This document shows, in pieces, positions 45,433 through 54,042 of a stretch of 64,000 nt of DNA. Position 1 is the first letter of the stretch. The number at the start of each line of letters is the position of its first letter. The notes below the pieces were generated by a model. The model was not told where the DNA came from. It was given only the letters and a program-made list of their open reading frames with translations, and ran no database searches. This DNA is from Rheinheimera sp. D18 (GTDB taxonomy: Bacteria > Pseudomonadota > Gammaproteobacteria > Enterobacterales > Alteromonadaceae). The stretch is from positions 1,116,001 to 1,180,000 of the forward strand of contig NZ_CP037745.1 in NCBI RefSeq assembly GCF_004345025.1, in the 5' to 3' direction. The translations under genes and the position numbers were made by a program.

Positions 45433-46125
45433 ATGCCCTCTTCGTTAAAGTTATTGGCCTTAGATACCTCAACCGAAGCGTGCTCGGTAGCACTGCAGTT
45501 AGGCAGCAAGATATTAACCCTTGATGAAGTATGCCCACAGCAGCACAGCAAGCGCATACTGCCTATGGTGCAGCAATTATTAAGCGAAGCTGGCGTTAGT
45601 TTACAGCAGCTTGATGGTATTGTGTTTGGCCGTGGCCCTGGCAGTTTTACTGGCGTGCGTATTGGCGTGGGGGTAACTCAGGGTTTAGCCTTTGGTGCTA
45701 ATTTACCGGTATATGGTGTGTCAACCTTAGCGGCGATGGCGCAAGCGGCGTACCGATTACATAATGCTAGCCAGGTTATTGCCGCTATTGATGCGCGGAT
45801 GGCAGAGGTGTATATCGCCAGCTTTGCGTTAAAAGACGAGGTAATGCTGGCAACCAGTGACGAGTTAGCGCTAAAGCCGCAGCTAGCGAGTGCGTTTAAT
45901 TTAACGGGCGATGTGATAGCAGTAGGCACCGGCTGGCAAACTTATACTGAGCAATTATTGGCGTTACAAGCAGCAACAGTGAGTGATATTTTATATCCTT
46001 CAGCGCAAGATATGCTAATTCTAGCGCAGAACGCTTATAAAGCAGGGCAATTTGTTGATGCCGAACAGGCCGAGCCGGTGTATGTGCGAGATGAAGTTAC
46101 TTGGCAAAAATTACCGGGTAGATAA
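45433..46125 (+). CDS. tsaB: TsaB, subunit of the tRNA t6A synthesis complex
   Basis: TsaB forms a dimer with TsaD and supports threonylcarbamoyl transfer to A37 of ANN-decoding tRNAs. The 230 residues show the ASKHA-type N-terminus (LLALDTSTEACSVAL), PQQHSKRILPMVQQLL, the signature GRGPGSFTGVRIG near residue 66, and QGLAFG. The gene is 3 bp after yoaA and probably shares its transcript. Confidence 0.95.
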   Translation: MPSSLKLLALDTSTEACSVALQLGSKILTLDEVCPQQHSKRILPMVQQLLSEAGVSLQQLDGIVFGRGPGSFTGVRIGVGVTQGLAFGANLPVYGVSTLAAMAQAAYRLHNASQVIAAIDARMAEVYIASFALKDEVMLATSDELALKPQLASAFNLTGDVIAVGTGWQTYTEQLLALQAATVSDILYPSAQDMLILAQNAYKAGQFVDAEQAEPVYVRDEVTWQKLPGR

Positions 46126-46186
46126 AATACTTGGCTAATAAAGCATTCCGGTTATACTAACCACAGGTATGTTAGGTGATGATGCT

Positions 46187-46486
46187 ATGACCCTAAATGT
46201 AAATCAGAGTTTGAATGCGACTAGCGTTGCCAGCGTTTTTGTTGGTAATGAGCCTCGTCGTGCGCCGCAGCGCAGCGAACAAACCACTGAATTACTTCAA
46301 GGTCGTGGCGTACGTGCCAGTTCAGACGTAGTTAATAAACTTGATGATGAACGACGTCAGCGTTTTAATTTTAATGACAATACCAGCCGCCGCGGTCAAC
46401 AGGCGGTAGCCGCTTATCAAAGTTTGGCTAATGAACAGCGCCGTAGCGAAGTTCAATCTATGCTCGGCGTCGATCTTTACGCCTAA
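46187..46486 (+). CDS. Small conserved-looking hypothetical protein, 99 residues
   Basis: I do not recognise a named family. The chain is soluble, polar and Arg/Gln-rich (EPRRAPQRSEQTTELLQGRG, then DDERRQRFNFNDNTSRRGQQ), with a helical end (AVAAYQSLANEQRRSEVQSML). AGGTGA eight bases ahead supports the ATG at 46187 over the ATG six codons earlier. It sits between tsaB and the SDR gene and is probably transcribed alone. No membrane segment or signal peptide is seen. Confidence 0.65.
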   Translation: MTLNVNQSLNATSVASVFVGNEPRRAPQRSEQTTELLQGRGVRASSDVVNKLDDERRQRFNFNDNTSRRGQQAVAAYQSLANEQRRSEVQSMLGVDLYA

Positions 46487-46548
46487 ATAAATCCAATCGC
46501 TGTTTCTTAACGTAACCCTAACAATCATATATTGCTTTGGGGGCTGTT

Positions 46549-47289
46549 ATGGCATCTACTTGTTTAATTACTGGCGCCAGTTCTGGTATCGGCCGTGCAT
46601 TAGCATTGCATTATGCAGCTAATGGCTGGACGGTATATGCAGTTGCGCGTTCAAAAGATAAGCTAGCAGAGCTGGCAAAAACCGCTAATATTCGCCCGTT
46701 AGTGTTAGATCTTACCGATCATATCGCGATGAGTGGCGTAGCCCAGCAGTTAATTAATGCCGGTGTAGTATTGGATTTAGTGCTGCTAAATGCTGGAACC
46801 TGCGAATATGTTGACGCGAACAATTTAGACTTAGCGGCGTTTGAGCGCACTTTTGCTATTAATTTTCATGCGGTAGTGGCGGCAACAAAGTATTTTATGC
46901 CCTTACTTCGTGCATCGTTAACGCCACAATTGGCCATTGTTAGTTCTATGGCGCACTTTTTTCCGTTCACTCAATCTCAAGCCTATGGTGCTAGTAAAGC
47001 AGCAGTAAGTTATTTTGCCGACAGTTTGCGTGTTGATATTGCCGATAGCGGTATTAGCGTGTGTTTAATTGAGCCCGGCTTTGTTGACACCCCTTTAACA
47101 CAGAAAAACACCTTTGCTATGCCATTTTTAGTAACGCCAGAGCAGGCGGCCATACGAATTTTTAATGGCTTAATAGCGGGCAAAAACCGCATTCGTTTTC
47201 CTCGGCGTTTAAGTGTGAGTTTGAAATTGTTAGCGCTGCTGCCTTACAACCTACGTATTAGCGTGGCTAAACGGTTAAAGCAGCAATGA
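46549..47289 (+). CDS. SDR family oxidoreductase in the DUF2878/chalcone-isomerase cluster
   Basis: This 246-residue short-chain dehydrogenase has the cofactor loop GASSGIG at residues 9-15, LNAG near residue 80, Ser132/Ser133 in IVSSMAHF, and YGASK with Tyr146 and Lys150. GGGGG six bases upstream fixes the ATG at 46549. The stop overlaps the next gene (ATGA). In relatives an SDR like this opens a cluster with a flavin oxidase, DUF1365 and a cyclopropane-fatty-acid synthase-like enzyme; those genes are not here. The substrate is unknown. Confidence 0.85.
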   Translation: MASTCLITGASSGIGRALALHYAANGWTVYAVARSKDKLAELAKTANIRPLVLDLTDHIAMSGVAQQLINAGVVLDLVLLNAGTCEYVDANNLDLAAFERTFAINFHAVVAATKYFMPLLRASLTPQLAIVSSMAHFFPFTQSQAYGASKAAVSYFADSLRVDIADSGISVCLIEPGFVDTPLTQKNTFAMPFLVTPEQAAIRIFNGLIAGKNRIRFPRRLSVSLKLLALLPYNLRISVAKRLKQQ

Positions 47290-47786
47290 GTTCAGCTTAT
47301 GGTTTTAGTTGGCGCGCCTTTATTGGTTTTCAGGCTAGCTGGTTTGCCTTGATCTACTGGCAATACTTGGCGTTATTGCCCGTAGCCTTGTACACAACTT
47401 ATGCCATTTGGCGTTTACCAAGCAAAGGCCAACTTGCCGTTATCGCGGTATTTGCTTTGGGTTTAGTGGTTGATAGCATATTAGTTGCCAGTAATATAAT
47501 TCAGTTTGTTGGCGGTAATGGATTGCCGCTATGGTTTGTATTGATTTGGCTGGTATTTGCTATTGCCGCAGTTGAATTTATGGCGGCAATGCTAAAGCCC
47601 ATATGGCTAGCGGTGTTATTGGCGGGTGTTGGTGGCCCGTTATCGTACTTTAGCGGTGCTAAATTAAGCCAGCATTTACTGCTGTTTCCACAAAATGAAA
47701 TTTCATGGCTGGTGCTAATAGCCGTCTGGTCAGTTATTGGTGTTGTGCTTGGACAAACAAGGAGCTTATATGTACCGGTTAACTAA
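47286..47786 (+). CDS. DUF2878 integral membrane protein
   Basis: This 166-residue membrane protein has about five to six hydrophobic helices. The DUF2878 features are FQASWFALIYWQY near the N-terminus, GLVVDSIL in the middle and GGPLSYFSGAKL later. Its function is unknown. The gene overlaps the SDR by four bases and the chalcone-isomerase-like gene by 17 bp, so the trio is one operon. It appears beside fatty-acid-modifying enzymes in relatives, as I recall. Confidence 0.8.
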   Translation: MSSAYGFSWRAFIGFQASWFALIYWQYLALLPVALYTTYAIWRLPSKGQLAVIAVFALGLVVDSILVASNIIQFVGGNGLPLWFVLIWLVFAIAAVEFMAAMLKPIWLAVLLAGVGGPLSYFSGAKLSQHLLLFPQNEISWLVLIAVWSVIGVVLGQTRSLYVPVN

Positions 47787-48279
47787 CGTTGGCTTATTAT
47801 TTTTGCTGGGTATGTTGTCATTTTCAGCAGTGGCACTGCCAGAGTTAAACACTGTGGGGCAGGGCTCGTATCGATATTTATTTTGGCAGCTATACGATGC
47901 CAGATTAGCAACACCAAACGGTGAATTTAGTGATTATAAAACCAGCAGCCCTTTATTGTTAGAGCTTGAGTACAAACGAAAAATAGCTAAAGACGATATT
48001 ATCACAGCTACACTAGAGCAGTGGCAAAAACTAAATAATGTTGCTAAAAGCCAACAAGATAACTGGGTAGTGCAGCTTGGTAAATTGTGGCGCGATGTAG
48101 ATAAAGGTGACAAGCTTTCTGCATTAATGCAACAAGATGGCAGTGTAGTGTTTTATTTCAATGGTGAAGAAACCGGCAAAGTAACTGACACTGAATTTGG
48201 CCCAGCATTTTTTGATATTTGGCTTAGCCCAGATAGCAGCGCGCCAAAACTACGCCGTCAACTAATAACGGCGCAGTAA
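47770..48279 (+). CDS. Exported chalcone isomerase-like protein
   Basis: This 169-residue protein has a signal peptide ending near FSAVALPEL. A chalcone-isomerase-like fold (Chalcone_3 type) follows: VGQGSYRYLFWQLYDARLATP near the start of the mature part, LLLELEYKRKIAKDDI, and GPAFFDIWLSPDSSAPKLRRQL at the end. AAGGAG six bases upstream sets the ATG at 47770, inside the DUF2878 gene. Bacterial members are not known to act on flavonoids; lipid binding is one idea for the fold. The role is unknown. Confidence 0.8.
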   Translation: MYRLTNVGLLFLLGMLSFSAVALPELNTVGQGSYRYLFWQLYDARLATPNGEFSDYKTSSPLLLELEYKRKIAKDDIITATLEQWQKLNNVAKSQQDNWVVQLGKLWRDVDKGDKLSALMQQDGSVVFYFNGEETGKVTDTEFGPAFFDIWLSPDSSAPKLRRQLITAQ

Positions 48280-48291
48280 GGTAATACGGGT

Positions 48292-49590
48292 TTATTTAGT
48301 TTGTTGAATATACTGAATTAGCTTTTTGGCAATATCAGTATTGTCTTGAAAGCCAGTAAACTCGTCACGCCATTTGCCGTAGGCTAGTACCGCAACATCT
48401 GTAGCGGTATGGCCAGAAGTCGTCCAACCGGTGTAGGAATATTTAGCTACTAACTGGTTCGATAGTTTACGCAGCTCAGTTTCATCTTGTTGTCTGGTGC
48501 TAAGTAACGTGGCTTGTTCGGTGTCAGTTAGCTCAATTGAGGTTAACTGTGTCCATAACTCCAGCGCGGCCTTATCTGAATCAGCGTGTTTTAATTGGCT
48601 GGCAATGCTGCGGCCAGTGGCTTTAACTTTTTTCACTACATCAGGTAGCCATAAATATTTACCTGCGGCGCCCAATGTCATACCGCCAGTTTCATGATCG
48701 GCAGTAATAACTAACAATGTATCAGGGTGCGCATCAACATAAGCTTTTGCTACTGCAATGGCTTTCGCAAAATCGTCCATTTCTGCCATCGCGCAGGCAA
48801 TGTCATTGTCATGGCCGCACCAATCAATTTGGCTGCCTTCTACCATTAGCACAAAACCTTTTTTCGCCGGTGTTAATAGCGCAAGTGCTTTTTCAGTTAA
48901 GGTAGCTAGCTGGCGAGGTTGCTCGGTATTTAATGCTGCCGGCAACGCCGTTTCTGCTAACAATGCCATTGCAGGCATCTTGGTTAAGCTATCCAGTTTT
49001 TGCCAGCTATCAGTGTATTGAAACCCCAACTGTTTAAGCTCGGTGATCAAATTTCTATCTTCCCGCACAAAGTAATCAGTACCGCCGCCTAACATAACGT
49101 CGGCTACCGGCAGGTCGTTTATACGATAATCGACATACATATCGGCAATTTCATTGTAATTGCGACGGCTTTTGTTATGGGCCAAAAATGCGGCTGGCGT
49201 AGCATGGTTTATTTGCGAGCTGGCGACAATGCCATTAGCTTTACCTTGGCGTTTCGCTAACTGCATCATAGTGCCAATTGGAATATGTTGGCGGTTAACC
49301 GATATCGCTCCATTGTAACTTTTTTCACCAGTAGCAAGCGCGGTAGCACCTGCAGCAGAGTCGGTTACATAGGTGTCATCATCAGGGTAGGTGCTGGCCA
49401 TACCTCGCCATAGCTCGTCAAAAATGGTGTTTTCTACCGCTTTGGTGCTGGTGTCGTCATTATAATAGCGATAAGCCGATAGGTAAGTTGGCCCCATGCC
49501 ATCACCTATCATATAAATAATATTCTTCGGTGCAGCTAGAGTGGCCGTAGGCACAAGTAGCAAACACAACGACAATAAATGTGGGCGCAT
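48292..49590 (-). CDS. Alkaline phosphatase, exported
   Basis: This 432-residue PhoA-superfamily phosphatase has a signal peptide (SLCLLLVPTATLAAPK). The metal and nucleophile region reads MIGDGMGPTYLSAYRY and VTDSAAGATALATGEKSYNG, with the Ser nucleophile in DSAAGATA. Further metal ligands are in EGSQIDWCGHDND and ADHETGGMTLG, and a late His lies in WTTSGHTATDV. It should release phosphate from organic esters in the periplasm. It is convergent with the chalcone-isomerase-like gene. A TTGTCATA element about 59-66 bp upstream of the start resembles half a Pho box. Confidence 0.9.
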   Translation of the reverse strand: MRPHLLSLCLLLVPTATLAAPKNIIYMIGDGMGPTYLSAYRYYNDDTSTKAVENTIFDELWRGMASTYPDDDTYVTDSAAGATALATGEKSYNGAISVNRQHIPIGTMMQLAKRQGKANGIVASSQINHATPAAFLAHNKSRRNYNEIADMYVDYRINDLPVADVMLGGGTDYFVREDRNLITELKQLGFQYTDSWQKLDSLTKMPAMALLAETALPAALNTEQPRQLATLTEKALALLTPAKKGFVLMVEGSQIDWCGHDNDIACAMAEMDDFAKAIAVAKAYVDAHPDTLLVITADHETGGMTLGAAGKYLWLPDVVKKVKATGRSIASQLKHADSDKAALELWTQLTSIELTDTEQATLLSTRQQDETELRKLSNQLVAKYSYTGWTTSGHTATDVAVLAYGKWRDEFTGFQDNTDIAKKLIQYIQQTK

Positions 49591-49841
49591 AGAAATTACC
49601 TTATTAGAGCTTGATGTTCTTAATTGCTAGTGTACTTTATAGCGTAACTATGACAAAGCGATGTCGATAAAGCGCTATTTTAGTAAGCTTAATGCGCTGT
49701 TTGGCATTTATGGCTCAGGGATAGTAATTTAGCGTGCAATGGAACTGAATTAAAACTGAATACTCGAACACGGAGTTAATCTGCTTAGCGGCTGAGGTCA
49801 GCCGATAATGGGCAGCATTAGTTATTAGTAAGGCTAGAAGT

Positions 49842-50693
49842 ATGTCAATAATTATTAGAAAAAAGACAGTGGTATTATCGTTATTATTTAGCTGCTTAAC
49901 CAGTTTCCCCAGTTTAGCTTCAGTAAATGATAACGTTGAAGCGTTGACACTGTTTGCTAACTCTGAAGTACGCAGTAGTGAAAATAGACAGCGCAATCAA
50001 TATCGACATCCTGCTGAAACACTAGATTTTTTTGGCATACAGCCACAGATGTCGGTGCTTGAAGTGTGGCCGGGTCACGGTTGGTATACTGAAATACTGG
50101 CACCTTATCTGAAAGAGAGTGGCAAATTAACCTTAGCGCAGTTTCGTCACAATGATGGCTCATTTAAAAATGAACGCAGTATTTTTTGGGCGCGGGTTAG
50201 CCAACATTTGGCGCAGCGTATTACCAATGAAGTAGACTATTTTGGTGAGCCGACCTTAATAGAATTAGACCCGCCGACATTTTATCCGCCGCAGTATCAA
50301 CAGTTTGATATGGTGTTAACTTTTCGCAATGCGCATATTTGGAATGATGATGGTAATTTAACAACAACATTGGAAACCTTGTTTCAAGCGCTAAAACCAG
50401 GTGGTGTGCTGGGTATGGTGGAACATCGCGCAGCACGCTTATCGGACATTTCTAGCTCGGCAGTAGATGGCTATTTAGATGAGGCTTATGTAATTAAAGT
50501 GGCTGAATCTGCAGGTTTTACTTTGGTTGCCACTAGCGAGTTAAATGCAAACCTTAAAGACACGAAGAATTATCCTAAAGGCGTTTATGCCTTGCCACCT
50601 ACCCTTGCCATGGGGCAGGATAATAAAGCAGCCTATCTGGCTATTGGCGAGAGTGATCGTATGACGCTTAAATTTGTTAAACCTACACGCTAA
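49842..50693 (+). CDS. Exported class I SAM-dependent methyltransferase-like protein
   Basis: This 283-residue protein begins with a clear signal peptide (VVLSLLFSCLTSFPSLASVN). Its mature part is a Rossmann-fold methyltransferase-like domain with motif I LEVWPGHGWYTEILAPYL near residue 68, an Asp/Pro-rich LIELDPPTFYPPQ, FDMVLTFRNAHIW near residue 150, and LKPGGVLGMVEH. It resembles a group of predicted periplasmic methyltransferases (COG4798 as I recall). A SAM source outside the cytoplasm is not known, so the protein may bind another ligand. It is a single gene upstream of fadD. Confidence 0.78.
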   Translation: MSIIIRKKTVVLSLLFSCLTSFPSLASVNDNVEALTLFANSEVRSSENRQRNQYRHPAETLDFFGIQPQMSVLEVWPGHGWYTEILAPYLKESGKLTLAQFRHNDGSFKNERSIFWARVSQHLAQRITNEVDYFGEPTLIELDPPTFYPPQYQQFDMVLTFRNAHIWNDDGNLTTTLETLFQALKPGGVLGMVEHRAARLSDISSSAVDGYLDEAYVIKVAESAGFTLVATSELNANLKDTKNYPKGVYALPPTLAMGQDNKAAYLAIGESDRMTLKFVKPTR

Positions 50694-50762
50694 TGCTGCT
50701 AATTGTGCAAAATTAATAATTGTGGGATGATTACCGGCTAGAGTAAATGCTCCAATGTGCCG

Positions 50763-50776
50763 CCGGTGATCACCGG
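50763..50776. promoter_or_regulatory. Perfect 14-bp palindrome upstream of fadD
   Basis: CCGGTGATCACCGG is a perfect dyad, 22 bp upstream of the likely -35 of fadD and 69 bp after the methyltransferase stop. It has no T-run, so it is not a terminator. Its form suggests a binding site for a dimeric regulator. It does not match the FadR or PsrA sites I remember. Confidence 0.45.
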
Positions 50777-50798
50777 GCCATGAAAGTGCAGCCGCAGA

Positions 50799-50827
50799 TT
50801 GCATGCCGAGTGTTTCACATATATACA
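50799..50827 (+). promoter_or_regulatory. Candidate fadD promoter
   Basis: TTGCAT (50799-50804) and TATACA (50822-50827) are separated by 17 bp, each matching four of six consensus positions. The predicted start of transcription is about 20-25 bases ahead of the GTG of fadD. Confidence 0.4.
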
Positions 50828-50856
50828 ATAATAACCTTAGATAAAAGGAGAAGACG

Positions 50857-52512
50857 GTGGATAGAGTGTGGTTAAAACGTTACCCGTCAGGTGTACCCGC
50901 AGAGATTAATGCCGATTATTTCCCGTCATTATTAGATATTTTCAGCCAAAGCATTGCGCAATATCCGAATAAAACTGCCTTTATTAATATGGGTAAAGGT
51001 ATTAGTTATCAGGAGCTTGATAAGAAAAGCACCGCGTTTGCAGCCTATTTGCAAACTGAGCTAGGCCTAAAAAAAGGTGACGCCGTTGCCATAATGATGC
51101 CCAACCTGCTGCAATATCCTATTGTGCTTATGGGTATACTGCGTGCCGGTTGTACCGTAGTTAACGTTAATCCGTTATACACAGCGCGCGAATTGGAGCA
51201 TCAGCTTACCGACTCTAAAGCTAAAACCATTATTATTGTCGAAAACTTTGCCCATACCTTAGCGGCTGTTGAAAATAAGCTGCACCTAGAACACGTTATT
51301 CTTACTAAGATGGGTGATTGCTTAGGTATGTTTAAAGGTACTGCTGTCAATTTAGTCGTTAAGTACATTAAAAAATTAGTACCTGCATATAAATTAGATA
51401 AGTTTGTGCGCTTTAATGACACCTTAGCAAAAGGTGCCACGCTCAGTTACAGCCAGCCCGTTATGCAGGGTAGCGATATTGCCTTTTTGCAATATACCGG
51501 CGGTACTACTGGTGTGTCTAAAGGCGCCATGCTAACCCATCGCAATATGGTGGGTAACTTAGAACAAGTTAGTGGTTGCTTAGACACCTTTTTAGAGAAA
51601 GGTCACGAGCACGTCGTAACCGCGTTGCCGCTGTACCATATCTTTGCTTTAACGGCTAACTTCTTCACATTCTTCAAATATGGTGGTACTAACCTTTTAA
51701 TCACTAACCCACGTGATATGCCTGGTTTTGTTAAAGAGCTCAGCAAGTTTCCGTTTACAGCTATTACCGGGGTTAATACCTTATTTAATGGTTTATTAAA
51801 TACCCCTGGTTTTAAAGATCTTAACTTCTCTACCCTTAGGTTGTCATTAGGTGGCGGCATGGCAGTGCAGCGCCCAGTAGCTGAACGCTGGCAAAAAACG
51901 ACTGGTACTCGTTTAGTCGAAGGCTATGGCTTAACAGAATGTTGTCCTTTAGTTACAGTGAGCCCATACGATTTAGACTCGTTTAACGGCAGTATTGGTT
52001 TACCTGCACCATCAACCGATATTCGTTTAGTTGACGAAGATGGCAACGATGTACCTGCAGGTGAAGTGGGTGAAATGCTCGTCAAGGGGCCACAAGTCAT
52101 GCTTGGCTACCTAAACCGACCTGAAGAGACTGACAAAGTATTAAAAGACGGCTGGCTTTATACTGGCGATATTGCCCGTATGGACGAACAAGGCTTCTTC
52201 TATATTGTTGATCGTAAGAAAGATATGATTTTGGTATCGGGCTTTAACGTTTACCCGAACGAAATTGAAGAAGTGGTTGCAATGAATGAAAAGGTACTTG
52301 AAGTTGCCGCGGTTGGCGTACCTAACGAAGCAACTGGTGAAGCGGTTAAATTATTCATTGTGAAAAAGGATCAATCTTTAACCGAAAAAGAAATTATCCA
52401 ACATTGTCGTGAACAATTAACGGGCTATAAAGTACCGAAACAGGTAGAATTTCGTACCGAATTGCCCAAAACCAACGTTGGCAAAATTTTACGTCGCGAA
52501 CTTCGCGGCTAA
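50857..52512 (+). CDS. fadD: Long-chain fatty acid-CoA ligase FadD
   Basis: FadD activates imported long-chain fatty acids with ATP and CoA for beta-oxidation. The 551 residues carry the AMP-binding motif [16 protein letters not shown] near residue 213, YGLTECCP near residue 356, [24 protein letters not shown] near residue 430 (split), and the FadD signature [18 protein letters not shown]. The start is GTG with GGAG seven bases upstream. A terminator follows at 52524. rnd is next downstream, as in E. coli. Confidence 0.94.
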   Translation: MDRVWLKRYPSGVPAEINADYFPSLLDIFSQSIAQYPNKTAFINMGKGISYQELDKKSTAFAAYLQTELGLKKGDAVAIMMPNLLQYPIVLMGILRAGCTVVNVNPLYTARELEHQLTDSKAKTIIIVENFAHTLAAVENKLHLEHVILTKMGDCLGMFKGTAVNLVVKYIKKLVPAYKLDKFVRFNDTLAKGATLSYSQPVMQGSDIAFLQYTGGTTGVSKGAMLTHRNMVGNLEQVSGCLDTFLEKGHEHVVTALPLYHIFALTANFFTFFKYGGTNLLITNPRDMPGFVKELSKFPFTAITGVNTLFNGLLNTPGFKDLNFSTLRLSLGGGMAVQRPVAERWQKTTGTRLVEGYGLTECCPLVTVSPYDLDSFNGSIGLPAPSTDIRLVDEDGNDVPAGEVGEMLVKGPQVMLGYLNRPEETDKVLKDGWLYTGDIARMDEQGFFYIVDRKKDMILVSGFNVYPNEIEEVVAMNEKVLEVAAVGVPNEATGEAVKLFIVKKDQSLTEKEIIQHCREQLTGYKVPKQVEFRTELPKTNVGKILRRELRG

Positions 52513-52523
52513 CAGCTTGTACA

Positions 52524-52553
52524 ACAAAAGCCGGCTTAGATGCCGGCTTTTGT
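52524..52553. terminator. Terminator between fadD and rnd
   Basis: ACAAAAGCCGGC and GCCGGCTTTTGT form a perfect 12-bp stem with a 6-base loop; the T-rich right arm is followed by TTTG. Confidence 0.88.
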
Positions 52554-52587
52554 TTGTAAGATAGACACGAAACAATACAGGTAACAG

Positions 52588-53721
52588 ATGACAGGTTTAA
52601 TTACTGACAACATCGCGTTGGCAACATATTGTCAGCAAGTCGCTAATAGCAAAGTATTAGCGATGGATACCGAGTTTATTCGCCAAAGTACACTCGCACC
52701 CAAATTAGGCCTTATTCAGTTATTTGATGGTCATACCTTGGCATTAGTTGACCCGCTAGCCATTTCAGATTGGCAACCGCTGAAGCGGTTAATGTCAGAT
52801 CAGGGTATCGTTAAACTATTGCATTCCTGCAGTGAAGATATCGAAGCACTGGCCACTATTGGCGTGTACGACATTGCGCCGTTATTTGATACCCAGTTGG
52901 CTGCTGAACTTATTGGCTGGGGCGCCAGCATGGGCTATGCGCGTTTGGTAGAGCAGCTAAGCGGCGAAGTACTCGATAAAAGTGAATCGCGTACCGACTG
53001 GTTAGCGCGGCCTTTAGCCGAAACCCAGTTAATTTATGCTGCCAACGATGTGCACTTTTTATTCCCGTTATACGAAAAATTATTAAGCCATCTGTCAGCG
53101 TTGCAGCATCAATTATTGCTGCAAGAAGGCCAGCAGTTAATGCACCGACGCGAGCAATTACTGCCGCTAGAATATAAATATTTAGAAATAAAAAATAGCT
53201 GGCTGTTAACACCAAGAGAGCTGTCGGTGTTACGCGAATTAGCCGGATGGCGTTACCGTTATGCCCAGCAGCGAGATTTAGCGCTTGGCTTAATTTTAAA
53301 AGATATTCATTTAATCGAGTTAGCTAAACGCCGGCCGGCAACCGCAGAAAGTTTACTTAATATTCCCGGTATGCCGCCACGTGATGTAAGACGGCACGCT
53401 AAGCTATTAGTTGATCTTATTGGCCAAGCTAAAGAGCAACCCATTATTACCTGTCCACAGCGCTTTTATCACGAAGCGCAGTTTCCTGGCTACAAAGAAA
53501 CCGTTAACGAGCTAACTAAAGCGGTAAAGGTATCGGCCGACGAGCTGGGCATACCCAGTGGCTTTATGTCCGTAAAACGCCAGTTAAACGAATACCTAAA
53601 CTGGTGCTGGCGCGTATCTGATACCGAACGCCAGCAACTGCCTACGCCGGAATACCTTAAAGGCTGGCGCGCTGAGTATTTACTGCCATTCCTTCCACGG
53701 CCCGAACATATTATTAAGTAA
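52588..53721 (+). CDS. rnd: Ribonuclease D
   Basis: RNase D is a 3'-to-5' exonuclease that trims tRNA and small RNA precursors. The 377 residues have the DEDDy exonuclease core: DTEF near residue 27, LHSCSEDIEAL near residue 80, and the Tyr-containing third block AANDVHFLFPLYEKL. An HRDC domain with ELAGWRYRYAQQRDLALGLIL follows near residue 210. The length is normal. ATG start, 75 bp after fadD. Confidence 0.95.
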   Translation: MTGLITDNIALATYCQQVANSKVLAMDTEFIRQSTLAPKLGLIQLFDGHTLALVDPLAISDWQPLKRLMSDQGIVKLLHSCSEDIEALATIGVYDIAPLFDTQLAAELIGWGASMGYARLVEQLSGEVLDKSESRTDWLARPLAETQLIYAANDVHFLFPLYEKLLSHLSALQHQLLLQEGQQLMHRREQLLPLEYKYLEIKNSWLLTPRELSVLRELAGWRYRYAQQRDLALGLILKDIHLIELAKRRPATAESLLNIPGMPPRDVRRHAKLLVDLIGQAKEQPIITCPQRFYHEAQFPGYKETVNELTKAVKVSADELGIPSGFMSVKRQLNEYLNWCWRVSDTERQQLPTPEYLKGWRAEYLLPFLPRPEHIIK

Positions 53722-53787
53722 GTTATATCAGCAAAAAAAGTAACAGCGCGTTAACCTGTCTAATTTTTAGATAGGTTAAGGCGATTT

Positions 53788-53943
53788 TATGCTTCGGTTA
53801 TTTTTGATCCTAAAACTGCTGCTATAGGCCCGGTGGTGTTATCGCTTCAAGCTAATAGTATTTACACCGCAATTGCGCGTGATGGCGTAGGCTTAACCGC
53901 TGATGTTGGGTTAATTTTAATGGATGACTTTGTGCAGCCATAA
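53788..53943 (+). pseudogene. Remnant of a DUF4397-domain protein gene (C-terminal end only)
   Basis: An open stretch of 51 codons reads YASVIFDPKTAAIGPVVLSL, then QANSIYTAIARDG, and ends VGLILMDDFVQP. That looks like the last strand region of a DUF4397 domain, a beta-rich domain of exported proteins. No start codon is present in frame, and an upstream in-frame stop closes the frame at about 53762. The rest of the gene is missing. The family is recognised by eye only. It lies in the 321-bp gap between rnd and the tricorn-like gene; nothing else is seen there apart from the terminator. Confidence 0.45.
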
Positions 53944-53986
53944 GCAAGAACAACCTTATTTAGGGTGGGACAGATTTAACGAAATG

Positions 53987-54014
53987 AAAAAGGCTGCAGT
54001 GATGCAGCCTTTTT
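53987..54014. terminator. Bidirectional terminator after the tricorn-like protease gene
   Basis: AAAAAGGCTGCA and TGCAGCCTTTTT form a perfect 12-bp stem with a GTGA loop, with A-run and T-run at the two sides. It is 29 bp past the protease stop. Confidence 0.88.
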
Positions 54015-54042
54015 GGTTATTTAATAACTAGCAGTAGTGTTG

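Noticed and set aside
46169-46186. Earlier ATG for the 99-residue hypothetical gene
   Set aside because: AGGTGA fits the ATG at 46187; the earlier ATG has its purine tract only one base away.
49715-49996. A 93-codon minus-strand frame over the start of the exported methyltransferase
   Set aside because: It overlaps the signal peptide region of a well-supported gene and has no ribosome site.
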